Of a stretch of 64,000 nt of DNA, positions 33,828 through 45,488 are shown in pieces. The translations under genes and the position numbers were made by a program. The stretch's first letter is position 1. Every line of letters starts with the position of its first letter. Origin of the DNA: Macrotis lagotis. Taxonomy: Eukaryota; Chordata; Mammalia; Peramelemorphia; Peramelidae. The notes below the pieces were generated by a model. It was not told where the DNA came from, made no database searches, and saw only the letters and a list, made by a program, of their open reading frames with translations. The stretch covers positions 187,634,809-187,698,808 of the forward strand of contig NC_133661.1 of the NCBI RefSeq assembly GCF_037893015.1, written 5' to 3'.

Positions 33828-34063
33828 TTTATTTATTTATTCACTCATTTATTTATTTATTTATTCATCCATCCATCCATTCATTCATTCATCCATTCAT
33901 TCATTCATTTATTTATTTTTAGGGTTTTGCAAGGCAAATGGGGTTAAGTGGCTTGCCCAAGGCCACACGGCTAGGTAATTATTAAGTGTCTGAGACTGTA
34001 TTTGAACCCAGGTACTCCTGACTCCAGGGCCAGTGCTTTATCCACTATGCCACCTAGCCACCC
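33828..34063 (-). mobile_element. WSINE1-like SINE with expanded tail
   Basis: The SINE body is 33921-34063. Its tail (33828-33920) has become a tetranucleotide repeat of ATTT, ATCC and ATTC units. The target repeat TAAATCAGTTGCTTTT (33812-33827) / TAAATCAGTTGTTTTT (34064-34079) proves that the microsatellite is part of the SINE insertion. Confidence 0.9.
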
Positions 34064-35119
34064 TAAATCAGTTGTTTTTTTCTGAGATGTTTTATTTTCT
34101 CTTCTATTTTTTCTTTCTTTTGATTGTTTTATTATTTCTTAGTATCTTAGAACATCATTAGCTTTCTTCTACCCAGTTCTAGTTTTTGGGGAATTATTTT
34201 CTCCCTCAAGTTTTTGATTTTCTGTTTCAGGTTGGTTAACTTTCTTTTCATAATTTTCTTGATTTTCTTGAGTTTTTCTTAATATTTTCCCGGATATCTC
34301 TCATTTGATTTTTAAAGTCCTTTCAAAGAATGTTTAATTCTATTATCTTCCTCTGAAAATAAACCCAGATCTTCTCTATACCCATAATAGCTATCCATGA
34401 TTTTTTCTTCCTTTGCTTGTTCATTTTTATTTGTTTTCTGATGATGATGATGATTATTTAACAGCTATTGGTGTGATCAAGTTCTTGTCCCAAGGTATGG
34501 GAAATAATGCCCCAAGTCTCAATTCCTTTTTATTTTCTGAGACTTGTCCTGAAGCCCAACCTTCTCTCTCCACTCCTAAGCCACAAGTCCCCAGCCACAC
34601 TGTTCCTAAAATTATCTTCCTTAATTATGCCAAGTTTTCAGTGACTGAAAACTACCACTGTCCTCTCTTCCCACAGCCAGCAGAATCCTTGCCCTTTGCT
34701 ATTGTTCTCCCTAGGTGTGTGCTAGCTCCTCTCGCAGTGGCCAGCCCAGGATTGGTCTGGTCAGCATGACTGGGCCTGGCATCCCTTGGCAGAGGAGGCT
34801 ACTTCAATCTCTTTCTGCTCAGTCTTTAGACCCCTTAAATTGAAGGTTTCTAAGGTTGAGATTGACTCCCAACCACAGCTGCCTCTTGAGTTAATTATGC
34901 AGAGTTGGCCTGGAGATATTTGTGCTTCATTCAGGCGGAACTTCTGCCAGGGAGTCAGATCTTTCCTGGGGTCTTTTCAAATTGTCTTAGAACAAGGGCT
35001 ACATTTCATTGCTTATTTTTGCTGCTCTGAGGGATGTTCAGTCTTTTTTTTTTAATGGAATAAATATGGAGAAGTGACAGTTTTCTGATTTTCTCCACCA
35101 CCATCCTAGAATTTTCTCC

Positions 35120-35340
35120 TGCAGCAGTTCTTGCAATTGGATAGAAATTGGTTTAAAATCCTCTCTTGAACTCTAGTGGACTGGATGACCCTAGGCAATT
35201 CACTTTATTGCTTGCTTTCTTAGTTTGTTTCTGCATTTTTGGAAAAGGAGTGAGAGGTGATCATACCTCAGTGTTATTAACTTAAATAACTTTAATAAAG
35301 TATTTTGCACAACTAAAAATTGTATAGAAATGTGTGCTAT
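35120..35340 (+). mobile_element. MIR-type SINE
   Basis: ATGACCCTAGGCAATTCACTT and a GGTGATCATACCTCAGTGTT tail in the MIR order, strongly diverged. Confidence 0.5.
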
Positions 35341-35344
35341 TTTT

Positions 35345-35545
35345 CTTCTTTTCTTTGAGTCAAATGTCTTGGGTGCAGATCCTATTTTTGACTCATTGTT
35401 TGATTTTGTGACTATAAGTCAGATTCTTCAAACCTGTTTCCTCACCTATAAAATGGAGATTATAATAGTATTAGTGTCTTCCTCATAGGATTGTCAGGAA
35501 GTTTAATGCAATAATGTCTGTAAAGTGTTAATAATATATAACATT
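35345..35545 (+). mobile_element. MIR-type SINE
   Basis: TTTCCTCACCTATAAAATGG, CATAGGATTGTCAGGAAG and CTGTAAAGTGTTAATAATAT follow the MIR 3' half. Confidence 0.6.
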
Positions 35546-35579
35546 TATTTAGAAATTTGAAAAGAGCTATGTAAACATT

Positions 35580-35820
35580 AGGAACTTAGGTGGCTCAGCA
35601 GATAGAGAGCTGGGCTTGGAGTCAGGAAAACCTCAATTCAAATCTGTCCTCTTCCTAGCTGTATGTCACTGGGCAAGTCACTTAACCTCTTTTTACCTTA
35701 ATCCATTAGAGAAGAAAATGGCAAGTCACTCTAGTATCTTTGCCAAGAAACCTTCTTGGACTAGTTTGGAGTGATATTCTCCATGAGGTCATAAGGAATT
35801 GTGACTGGGCAACAATGATA
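35580..35820 (+). mobile_element. Mon-1-type SINE
   Basis: Head TAGGTGGCTCAGCAGATAGA, CORE TATGTCACTGGGCAAGTCAC, then AGAAGAAAATGGCAAGTCAC and TCTAGTATCTTTGCCAAGAAA, ending CAACAATGATAT. Confidence 0.75.
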
Positions 35821-36200
35821 TAAATATTATCTCATTTTATACTCACAACAATTATGAGCTATAGATGTTATTAGTACCCTCTATTTTTAAAAATGAAGAA
35901 ACTGAGGTAGACAGAGATGAAACTGTATTTGTCAGTTCTTCCTGAATTTAAGCCTAAGGCTTGATATCAAATCCCAGTTGCTAGCAGGCAGATGGCATAT
36001 AACTGGTTGGACCTGAAATCAGGATTCCCTAAGTTTACATCTTGCTTCAGATGCTATGTTCTCCTTATGTTTCTGGCCTTCAGTTTTTTTCCCTGAGAAA
36101 TGGATAAATAATCACTCTTTATGAAATCAAATATGAAAAGTGCTTTTGAAGTATTAAAGTGCTATATACATCTGGTTATTGTTATAATAGTCATCATCAT
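35821..36200. mobile_element. Two MIR-type SINEs, opposite strands
   Basis: 35821-35970 reads as reversed MIR (TCTCATTTTATACTCACAAC, GAAGAAACTGAGGTAGACAG). 35975-36200 reads forward (TGGACCTGAAATCAGGATTC, GAGAAATGGATAAATAATCA, GCTATATACATCTGG). Confidence 0.55.
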
Positions 36201-36374
36201 AATTATTAGTATTCACATTATATTCTTTTCTATATTTCTCTGTGAGACTGGAAAAAATCACTTCCTATCTCTGTGGTCCAGTCTCTGATAGTGGCATACT
36301 CTGGATGATGATGCTCTTTGTTTCTCCATGTTCCAAGGTTAGGCCTATTTTAATCACCCATTTTTTCATCTGTT

Positions 36375-36740
36375 TATAGATTCATAGATTTACATTTAAA
36401 ATTGATATTAGATATTATGTTCAATCTCTTCTTTTCTTTTTAGGTTTTTGCAAGGCAAATGGGGTTAAGTGGCTTGCCCAAGGCCACACAGCTAGGTAAT
36501 TATTAAGTGTCTGAGACTGGATTTGAACCCAGGTACTCCTGACTCCAGGGCCGGTGCTTTATCCATTGTGCCACCTAGCTGCCCCAGCCTCTTCATTTTA
36601 CAGATGAAAATCTGATGCTTAGAGATGTTTAATAACTTGTTCATGGTAATCTAATAGATAGTAGTAGGAATAGTAGAAATTATAAAAATAACTGTTGCCC
36701 TTTGATTTACAATCCATCTATCTTTGCACTAAACAATACT
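36375..36740 (-). mobile_element. MIR-type SINE split by a young SINE
   Basis: The halves TTAAAATTGATATTAGATATT (left) and CATTTTACAGATGAAAATC (right) are one reversed MIR, interrupted at 36437-36585. Confidence 0.55.
36437..36585 (-). mobile_element. WSINE1-like SINE
   Basis: Well-preserved minus-strand copy; the flanking CTCTTCTTTT / CTCTTCATTT is its short target repeat. Confidence 0.9.
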
Positions 36741-36804
36741 GCCTATGTCATCAATTTATATAAATTTACTTTGGTGCTAATTATATTGTTTCACAAAGTC
36801 ATGT

Positions 36805-36935
36805 GTTTCATAAAATAGAATATGAGCTTCTTGAAGGCAGTGACTGTTTCATTTTTAACTTTTCATTCCCAGCCCACCCTAAGCAGCAGTAAGATATGAG
36901 GTGCTCAATAAATGCTTATTGAACTGAATTGTTTC
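36805..36935 (+). mobile_element. L2 3' end
   Basis: ATAGAATATGAGCTTCTTGA, AGGCAGTGACTGTTTCATTT, then GTGCTCAATAAATGCTTATT: the standard L2/MIR-like terminal signature. Confidence 0.7.
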
Positions 36936-37019
36936 CTTTTATTAATTCTGGGTAAAAAGCTCACCAATCATCTTAAGCCCTTGATTGGTATAACTTAAAG
37001 AAATAAAGAGGAAATGAGT

Positions 37020-37245
37020 ATCTTTGCACTCTATTGTTCTGACCCCTTTGGGAGTATTGGTCACTTCATTTTAGAAAAAACCACTCATAAATTGAAAAAC
37101 ATCCAGAATAGAGCAACCAGGAAAATGAAGGACCTTGTTCATTCAATGAGAAGATCAGTTGAAAAGAAAAACTAGGGAAATTAATTCTGGAGGAGAGAAT
37201 GCTGATGGGGGGGAAGAAAATAAAAGGAAGACATAGTAGTTGTCT
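37020..37245 (+). mobile_element. CR1/L3-type LINE fragment
   Basis: TAGAGCAACCAGGAAAATGAAG and GAGAAGATCAGTTGAA, then GACATAGTAGTTGTCTT, parallel the C-terminal coding region of CR1/L3 (the gaggGCAACcaggatggtgAAGG signature). Confidence 0.55.
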
Positions 37246-37249
37246 TTAA

Positions 37250-37707
37250 TTGATATTTTTTTTCAATTACATGTTATGGAAGTTTTTCAACATTCATCAA
37301 CTTACATATATATATATATTATATATGTTTCTACCATCCTCTTGCCTTTGGCAGCATATGGTCTTATAAAAGTTTGTGCATTTACATTTGCATACAGTAG
37401 TCTCTAAGCAAAAAAGCAAATACTATTTAGAAAATTTTGTGGTTTATTATAGGATAAATAAAGTTTAATCCCTAGATACAGGTATCCTTGGCTAGTGCAA
37501 CTTCTAGGGTTCATACATAATACTCATACTTTTCCATGTTCCCCCACCTCACTCCAATCTAATCTAAGAAACTTAATAAGTACCAAGTTGATGCCAGGCA
37601 CTGTGGTAACAATCAGATGTAGAAACAGAAAGATAAAGGAAACAATTCCATACTTTGAAGGAATGTGCATCCTCTTAGAACTATACAATAGAGATGTGTA
37701 CAGAAAA
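37250..37707. other. L1 3' and L2-type fragments
   Basis: 37255-37440 resembles a minus-strand L1 3' UTR (TTTTTTCAATTACATGTTAT) with a TA run at 37303-37327. 37575-37700 is an L2-like piece (AAGTTGATGCCAGGCACTGT). No gene. Confidence 0.45.
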
Positions 37708-40310
37708 GTCTAGATGGCAGAGTAGAATGAAGAAATACAATATTGCTCCATCATCATGCATCTTTCACAAAGAATTAGTAAACATGATAGACTGAATTTT
37801 GATTGGGAAAATAACAAGAAAAAATCACAGGGGGTGTCTAGGAGAATAGATAGAGAATTCTGCTGTCCCTGGAGATGGGGGTCTGGTCAGGATTGTGCCA
37901 GAGGCAGACTATTTCAGTGCCTAAGGAATGAAATTGAGCACTGTGTGTGAGAAAGCCCTGTGTGGTCAGGAAGAGATCCTAAGAGATTCCTGAAGGTACA
38001 GAACAAATATTACCTGACTGCTCTGTCACCCGCTACTCAGTATTGGGGCAAAGGTGCAAGAAGGAATGAAGAGAAGACCTATAGCTACCTGTGGAAGAAC
38101 AGAGTGATTGCAGTCAAGAGCCCTCACTGTTTACTGAATGAAGAATAAGGTCAGAAATAAGGAGTACATATGTAACTGATCCAGGAGCATCAAAGAATCT
38201 CATTTCTAGCCTCTAGCCTGTCAGTGAAATAATGAAGCCAAAAATCTTGCAACAAAGGGAAGACCAAAATTCAGTTGCTCAGAACTTATAGAGTCATCTA
38301 GCAGACAAAGAATGGCTAAATCCTGCAATTGTTTACTATCACTATGGACTCCTTAACAGAATCAAGTTTGGCACAAGAAATTGCAAAACTCAGACCACTT
38401 TTGGGAATATTGAAAACTTACAGCTCCCCATCCTGAGCTGTGAAAGCAGCAGAAGAATGAAAGAATCACCTTAGATTTCCCCCCTCAGAAATATATAGAT
38501 CCTGACTCTTATATAAAATCCAAAATCAAGAATCAAAATAAATAATGAAAGAAACGCACCATAAAGAGCTATTATGACTAGATTTATAAAATGCCTATTA
38601 TATGCCTGACACTGTACTAAACCCTTTATAAATATAATCTCTCCATGTCCTTGGGAAGAAGGTGCTATTATCACCTTTATTTTACAGTTGAGGAAGCCAA
38701 GGTAGACAGAGATCAGATGACTTTCCCAGTATTACATATCTAATAAGGGTCTTAGAACAGATTTGAACTCAGGTCTTTCTGACTACAAGTCCAGCACTCA
38801 ATTCACTGCATCATCTTCTTTTCTATTAGGTGACAGGGAAGCTTAAGACAGAAAGAGAATGGCTTCAAAACATCTGCAAGCAAAATCTCAGAAAGAAAAT
38901 TAAATTTTGGTTACAAGTCCAACCAGAATTCCTAAAAGAGAAAAAGCAAGAATTAAAAAAAGAGCTAAAAATAATTATTTCTATACTAAATGAGAGAGAT
39001 AGAAGGAAAAATGGGCAAAGAAATGAGAGATGTGGAAAAAATGTGTGAAAAGAGAATTAGTAGAAACAAGGAGTAAAAATTTTACCCAAGAAATTTTACC
39101 CTGAAATTCAGAATTGACTAAATAGAAGTTAATTAGGCACCATGGAGGCATTAAGAAATATCAAAGCCAAATCAAAGGCATTTAGAAGAAAATATGACAC
39201 ATTTAATGTTAAAAACAACTGACATATCAAATAAAGGAGATATAATTTAAAAATCATTAAACTTCCTGAAAGCCATGACCAGAAAACCCCCTACATATTA
39301 TATTTCAAATTATAATAAAACAAAACTTCATATTTCTTAAAACCAAAGGAAAAAGTAGAAATTGAAAGCATTCATCAGTCACTCCTCCCCAGAAAAAAAT
39401 CCCTAATTATATTAGTCTCAAAATCTAGATCTGGCAAGTCAAAGAAAAATATTGTAAGAAGCCAAAAGTAAAAATTCAAATACTGAATAAACACAATCAT
39501 AAACTTAAGATTTATCAGGCAGTATTATAAAAAAGTAAAGAGCTTGTAGTATATTCCAAAAATAAAAAAAAATATGTTTACAGCAAAGAACATCTTACCT
39601 AGCAAAACTGAATATAATCCTTTAATGGAAGAAAGGCATTTTTCATGAAATATAGGACTTCTGAACATTCCCAATGAAAAGACCAGAGATGAATAGAAAT
39701 TTTCGACATACAAACACAAGGGTAAAGAAAAGAATAGGAAGGTAAATATGAGTAAACAGCTATAAAGGTTTTAAAAAAGGCTAAATTGTTTACATTCCGA
39801 TATGGAGAGTGACATTATAAAGTCTTAGAACTCTTTTATCATCACTGGTGATCAAGCAAGTCTAATTGAATAGAGAACTTGGAATTGAATCTGTTGTCTT
39901 TTGTTGATTTTTTAAAAAGAATGGAAAATGAGGGAAAGAGGAATGGGGAGGAAGATTGAGGAAAATTATCTCATAAGTGAAATGTGTAAGGGATTGAGTT
40001 GGGGGGGTAGTTAGCAACATTTAAGCTTCACTCTCGTTTACACTGGTTAAAGGACAGATACACAGTACATGCATACACTCGGTTCCATATACAAATACAT
40101 TTCGCTCAGCAAGCAACAGGAGACAAAGGAGGTAACTGAAAGGGAGGAAATAAAAGAAAGAATGATTTAAGAGAAGTATTAGTTAGAAACAAAACAAACT
40201 TTTGAAGAAAAGAAAACAAAGAGAAGAGAAAGTATAGGATGGAAGAAAAGACAAAATTAGCAATGATAATAGTGATCATGAATGAGATGAATTCATTTTA
40301 TTCCTTTCTA
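37708..40310 (+). mobile_element. L1 5' part, plus strand
   Basis: It starts GTCTAGATGGCAGAGTAG, close to the usual L1 5' end with its YY1-type CAAGATGGC site. The 5' UTR runs to about 38820, decayed ORF1 from 38840 (lysine/glutamate-rich coiled region, KTEREWLQNICKQNLRKKIK in a 72-residue open stretch) to about 39500, and then the purine-rich inter-ORF tract. Similarity ends after the first bases of ORF2 (AATGAGATGAATTCATTTTAT). A MIR-type repeat splits the 5' UTR. Confidence 0.7.
38570..38818 (-). mobile_element. MIR/Ther-1-type SINE, minus strand
   Basis: CTATTATATGCCTGACACTG, GAAGGTGCTATTATCACCTT and CAGATTTGAACTCAGGTCTT give the complete reversed order within the L1 5' UTR region. Confidence 0.65.
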
Positions 40311-40703
40311 TTCCCATTAAATGTTTTCCAGAGATCTATGATAATCTAATTTTCTAAAAAAAAAATCAGATTTTTTTACTTCATTTACTGCTTTTATGAT
40401 TATTTTCCCCCTCTTTTAAATTTATTTTTTCCCAATTACATGTAGATAGTTTTGAACACTCATTTTATAAAAATTTCTCCCTCCTTCCTTTGCCTCCTCC
40501 TCCCCAAGAAGGCAAGCAATATGATCCAAGTTATACATATTTCTATATTAGTCATACTGTGTAATAAGAATCAGAACAAAAGGGAAAAACATGAGAAAGA
40601 AAAAACAAAACACAAATAAAAAAATAAAAATGATATGATTTGATCACATTTAGACTCCATAGTTCTTCCTCTGGATGTGGATGGCATTTTCCATTATAAG
40701 TCT

Positions 40704-40854
40704 TTTTTTTTTTAATTTTTAAGGCTATGGGAGTAAGTGACTTGCCCAAGGTCACCCAACTAAGCAATTATTAAGTATCTGAATCTGAATTTGAATTCGG
40801 GTCCTCCTGACTCCAGGGCCAGTGTTCTATTCACTGTGCCACCTAGCTGCCCAC
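40704..40854 (-). mobile_element. Mar-1-type older SINE
   Basis: Minus-strand copy in the GACTTGCCCAAGGTCACCCA form. Target repeat CCATTATAAGTCT (from 40691) / CCATTATAAATCT (from 40855). Confidence 0.8.
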
Positions 40855-41497
40855 CCATTATAAATCTTTAATCTGTATTGATGAGAAGAACTAAGTCTGT
40901 TATAGATAATCAGCATACAAAATTTCAGTTACTGTGTACAATGGGTTCTGGTTCTGCTCACATTATTCAGCAATTCATGTATTTCCAGGTTTTTCTGAAA
41001 TCTGTTTGGTCAACATTCTAACAGAACACTAATATTCCATCATATTCATATTCTGCAACTTATTCAGATATTATCCACTCTATGGGCATTCCCTCAATTT
41101 TGAATCCTTTGCCACAAAAATAACTACTATAACTATTTTTCCATACATGGTTCCTTACTTTTTCTAAAAATCTCTTTTGGATACAGATCTAGTGTTATTG
41201 CTAGATCAAAGGGTTTGCATGGTTTTATTTTTGGCTCTAAAATTTGGGCTTTTCAGGTTCTAAATTGGCCTCCAGATTGATTGAATCAATTCACAACTGC
41301 ACCAGCAGTGCTTTAGTGTCCCAGTTTCCTCATATCCACTCCAACATTTATAATTTTGCTTTTCTTTTATATCACCAAATATGACAGATATGAAGTAGTA
41401 CATTAGAGGTATTTTAATTTGTTTTTCTCTAATCAACAAAAATTTTACAGCATTTTTGCTCTAAACAGAACCACACATAATTTTGATTTCCTCTTTT

Positions 41498-41648
41498 TTT
41501 TTAAGTTTTTTTGTAAGGCAAATGGGGCTAAGTGGTTTGCCCAAGGCCACACAACTAGGTAATTATTAAGTGTCTGGGGCCAGATTTGAACTCAGGTACT
41601 CCTGACTCCAGGGCCTGTGCTCTATCTACTGTGCCACCTAGCTGCCCC
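41498..41648 (-). mobile_element. WSINE1-like SINE
   Basis: Full-length minus-strand copy with a perfect 15-bp target-site duplication TTGATTTCCTCTTTT (41483-41497, 41649-41663). Confidence 0.92.
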
Positions 41649-43521
41649 TTGATTTCCTCTTTTGAAGAAGAAATGACTCTATATTCTTTCGCCATTTATC
41701 AGTTGGAGAATGACTTGACTTCTTATAAATGTGACTTAGCACTCTATAAATTTGAGAAATGAGGCCTTTATTGCAGAAACTTGCTTCAAAATTCCTCCTT
41801 CCACCTAAATTTATTTTAAGCTAGTCTACATTTTTTTTGTGTGTAAAACTTTTAAAATTTATTTTAATCAAAACCATCTATTTTATATCTTGTAATACTT
41901 TCTTCTCTTGTTTGGACATAAATTCTTTTATTTTCCACAAATCTGACAGGCAAAGTAGTCCATGCCTTTTTAATTTGCTTATGTTATCACACTTTTTAAT
42001 CTTAATTGTATACTAATTTTGACTTAATCTTGACATACAATGTAAGATGTTTGTCCATACCTAGTTTCTGTGAAACCATTTTTTGGTTTTACCAGATTTT
42101 GTCAAATAATGTTTCAAAAATTTTGATGTTTGGGTTTTTCAAACACTAGATTATTGCAACAATTTGCTACTAAGTCTTGTGTACTTAATCTATTTCACTG
42201 ATCCCCTACTCTAGTTCTTAGCTAGTACTAGATTATTTTAGTAATTACCATTTTATTGTTTGAGATTTGGCACCCTCTAGGCCATCATCCTTTATATCTT
42301 TTCATTAACTCCATTGATATTATTTTTTAAAGTGTATTTTACTCTGTGTTCAGATACCATTGACTCTGTCTTTGGAAGGGATAGCATTCTTTATAATGTC
42401 CATCAGAGAAGCTGCTTCAATTTTTTTTCTCATAATCGCTATTTCTAGCTGTATTTCCCTCTATCCTCTTCCTTCTCACTCCCATTTATTCTATTTTCTC
42501 TCTCCTTTCACTCTGCTCTTCCTCAAAAGTGTGTTGTATCTGACTATCCTCTCCCATAATCTTCCCTCTCTTCTGTCTTCAATATGTCCCTCCCTTCCCC
42601 CTGTCCCCTTTCTTCCATCCATATCCTCTCCTTTTTTCCTCTATGGTGAGAGGGATTTTGATGTTATTTCCTCTCTTAGTCACTTCTGATGAGAATGATG
42701 GCTCACTCATTCTCCCTCACCTCCCCCCCTACCATTCCATTGCAGAAGATTTTTCATGACTCTTTTATGTGAAATATCTTAATCTATTCCACCTCTCCTT
42801 TCCCTTTTCCTAAGACATTCCTTTCTGGCCCATTGACTTCATCTTTATAATATATTATACCTTCATATTCAATGCTCTCCTGTGCCTTAACTAGAGATGT
42901 TCCTTCTCACTTCCCTAATAAATGAGAAGGTTCATATGAGTTATCAACATCATCTTCCCATGCAGGAACACCAGCAGTTCAACATAATTAAATCCCTCAT
43001 AATTTGACCTTTCCCATCTACCCTCTCTATACTTTACCTGAATCCTGTACTTGAAGACTAAACTTTTTCTTCAGCTCTGGTTGTTTCAGCAGGAAAGTTT
43101 GAAAGTTTTCTATTTCACTGAAAATCCATCTTTTTCCCTGAAAGAGGATATTCAGTTTTGCTTGGTAGTTGATTCTTGGTTGTAGTCTAAGCTCTTTCAC
43201 CTTCCAGAATATCATATTCCAAGTCCTATGAACCCTTAATATAGATACTGCTAAATGCTATGTAATCTTGACTCTAGTGCCACAATATTTGAATTGTTTC
43301 TTGTTGCTTGTAATATTTTCTCTTTGACTTGGAAATTCTAGAATTTGACTATAATATCTTGGAGTTTTAATTTTGGTATTTCAGGAGATGATCTGTGGAT
43401 TCCCTCAATTTCTATTTTACCTCTGCTTTTTGGATATCAGAGTAATTTTCCTGGAGAATTTCTTTAAAATTGAAGTTTAGTCTCTTTTCCTGGTCATAAT
43501 TTTCAAGTAACCTGACAAATT

Positions 43522-43737
43522 TTAAATTATCTCTCCAGGATTTGTTTTCCGGGTCAGTTGTTTTTTTCCAATGAGATATTTCACATTTTCTCCTAGTCTT
43601 TCATTCTTTTTGTCTTGTTTTATTGTTTCTTGATTTCTCACAAAGTCATCAGCTTCCCTTAGTTCCATTCTACATTTGAAGGAGATATTTTCTTCAGAGA
43701 TCTTTTTAATCTCCTTTACCATTTGGTCCATTCTACT
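43522..43737 (-). pseudogene. L1/HAL1 ORF1 fragment
   Basis: The open stretch reads MDQMVKEIKKISEENISFKC and NQETIKQDKKNERLGENVKY: the end of the coiled coil and the start of the RNA-recognition region of L1 ORF1p. A SINE enters upstream, and frameshifts break the RNA-binding part (the LTRKTNPGE stretch stands where LENRSR is expected). Confidence 0.7.
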
Positions 43738-43740
43738 TTT

Positions 43741-43901
43741 TTTTTTTTTTTTAGTTTTTTTTTTTTGCCAGGCAATGGGGTTAAGTGGCTTGCCCAAGGC
43801 CACATGGCTAGGTAATTATTAAGTGTCTGGGGCTGGATTTGAACTCAGGTACTCTTGACTCCAAGGCCAGTGCTTTATCCACTGTGCCACCTAGCCGCCC
43901 C
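43741..43901 (-). mobile_element. WSINE1-like SINE in half-L1 ORF1
   Basis: Minus-strand copy with a long T-tail. Target repeat TCCATTCTACTTTT (43727-43740) / TCCATTCTACCTTT (from 43902). Confidence 0.92.
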
Positions 43902-45009
43902 TCCATTCTACCTTTTAAAGTATTCTTTTCCTCATTGACCTTTTAGGCTACTTTTTCCCATTTGACCTAAACTAGTTTTTAAGAATTATTTTCTTTGGTA
44001 TTTTTTGTTTTCTTCTCATTAAACTGATGACTTGGCTTTCATTATTTTCCTGCATCACTTTCATTTCTGTTCCCTATTTTTCCTGTACCTCCCTTACTTG
44101 ATTTTCAAAAATCTTTTTTTGCACTCTTTCATAGCCTGAGAGCAATTCCTCTTTTTCTTCGAGAATTTGGATACAGAAACTTTTAATTTGTCATCTTCTG
44201 AATGTGTATCTTGATCCTCCATGGGACTAAAGTAATTGTCTGTAGTCAAATTCTTTTTCTTCTGTTGTTTGTTCATTCCCCCAGCCTATGACCTGATTTT
44301 AGCTCTTTGTTAAGAGTTAACTCTTTAAGAGTGAGACTTGCTCCAGGGTGGAGGATGTGCTTTCCCAAATTTTGGAGGGTTTTTGAAACACCGCCCCCCC
44401 CTCACCAGGGACCGCAGATTCCTTCAAGATCTTATGAGAGACTCTGACTGTTTTCCTGTTCTGTGCTCTGGCCTGTGGATGATCACAAGCACTCCAGTCT
44501 GCCCTGGAACTGTGAGGAGGGTCCCTGCTCTGCTTTTACAGTATGGGGACCCAGACTGTGACCTGGATCTGAGTATGAATAATGCAAGCAAGAGTCCTGA
44601 CCCAGGGATGGAGGAGAGACCTTTGTAGTCTCCTCTAACTCCCTTACTATCTGTGGACGTAGATCCTTGGAACCAGCGTCACAAGTTCCCAGGGGAGGGC
44701 TACACTGAGTTATGCTGGTCTGAGCTCCATGCTCACTCTGATGTAGCAGAGTTTTCTTGCTGACCTTCCAAGTTGTCCTTGGCAATTCCTGGACTGAGAG
44801 GTTTGGAATTTGATGCCCCTCCCTCCACCAGAGACCCAGGTATCCCATAGACAGTTCCTGGATAGTTGGAACTTCAGCAGTGGCCATCACAGTATGGCCT
44901 TTGCTGTGGTCCTTTACAACCCTGGTAGAAAAGACCCTTCCTGTGGATCTTCCAAATTGTCTTAGACCCCAAAATTGTTTCACTCAGTCTTTCTGTGAGT
45001 TTTATCACT

Positions 45010-45283
45010 CTAGAATTTGATTAGAGTCACAGTTTTAAGTCTTTTGGAGTGTTCTAGAGGAGAGCTTCTGGCATTTCCTGCCTCCACTCCATCTTGGCTC
45101 TGCCCCCCTCTCCCCCCACCACTTGATATTCTTAACCTTTTGTTCTTCCATAAAAATTTTGCTATTATTCTTTCTAGTTGTATAAAATATTTTTGGTAGC
45201 TTGATTGGTATAGCACTGAGTAAGTAAATCAATTTAGGTAGAATTGTCACTTTATTATATTGACCTGGCTTATTTATGAGCAA
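45010..45283 (-). pseudogene. L1 ORF2 fragment across the insertion edge
   Basis: The frame from 45283 reads VTILPKLIYLLSAIPIKLPK, typical of L1 ORF2 downstream of the reverse transcriptase domain. It then runs out of L1 at about 45122 into the half-L1 5' end, so the last ~27 residues are not L1 ORF2. Confidence 0.75.
45089..45109 (-). promoter_or_regulatory. YY1-type site at the 5' end of the half-L1
   Basis: The minus strand reads GGCAGAGCCAAGATGG, the position and core (CAAGATGG) of the YY1 site that fixes transcription start in mammalian L1 promoters. The element is a relic; present activity is not implied. Confidence 0.5.
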
Positions 45284-45442
45284 TTTATATTTCTCTAATT
45301 ATTCACATCTATATTTTCGAAAAGTATTTTATGATTGTGTTCATATAATTCCAGTGTTTATGAGGGCAAGTAATTTTTCAAGTATTTTATATTTTCTACA
45401 ATTATTTTTAATGGGTTTTTCTTTTTCAATCTGAACGTTTTA

Positions 45443-45483
<41 letters not shown>
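45443..45483 (+). repeat. (TA)n microsatellite
   Basis: Pure TA run in the L1 ORF2 relic. Confidence 0.95.

Positions 45484-45488
<5 letters not shown>

Larger units (their letters stand above)
31140..35115 (-). mobile_element. L1-type element, minus strand, hosting several insertions
   Basis: 31140-31400 looks like L1 ORF2 (TTATTTAGACCTTACTTTATT). 31970-33080 matches the purine-rich inter-ORF region and ORF1 C-terminal part (ACTTGGCTATAATATTCCTG). 33651-34400 is ORF1 and 34400-35115 is the 5' UTR. The 5' end near 35090 (CCACCACCATCCTAG) corresponds to the usual L1 start CAAGATGG region. Little ORF2 is present, so this may be another half-L1. Three young SINEs, one older SINE, microsatellites and a solo LTR interrupt it. 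Confidence 0.65.
42322..45122 (-). mobile_element. Half-L1 (HAL1-like) element with intact-looking 5' end
   Basis: The inserted block separates two pieces of L1 ORF2 that join at TTGATATT (42314-42321; 45123-45130). On the minus strand it starts with a G-rich leader and GGCAGAGCCAAGATGGAG, the normal L1 5' end with a YY1-type site (45097-45089). Next come the 5' UTR (to 44280), ORF1 (44270-43020), the purine-rich spacer (43000-42420) and a short 3' UTR-like piece (42410-42330). No ORF2 is present. The 2.8-kb ORF1-only layout matches half-L1 elements. A young SINE splits ORF1. Confidence 0.72.

Noticed and set aside
44483-44983. 166-residue open frame on the minus strand, upstream of half-L1 ORF1
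   Set aside because: It lies in the 5' UTR of the half-L1. The homologous part of the other half-L1 (10863-11195) is open in a different frame, so the peptide is not conserved and is probably chance in GC-rich UTR.
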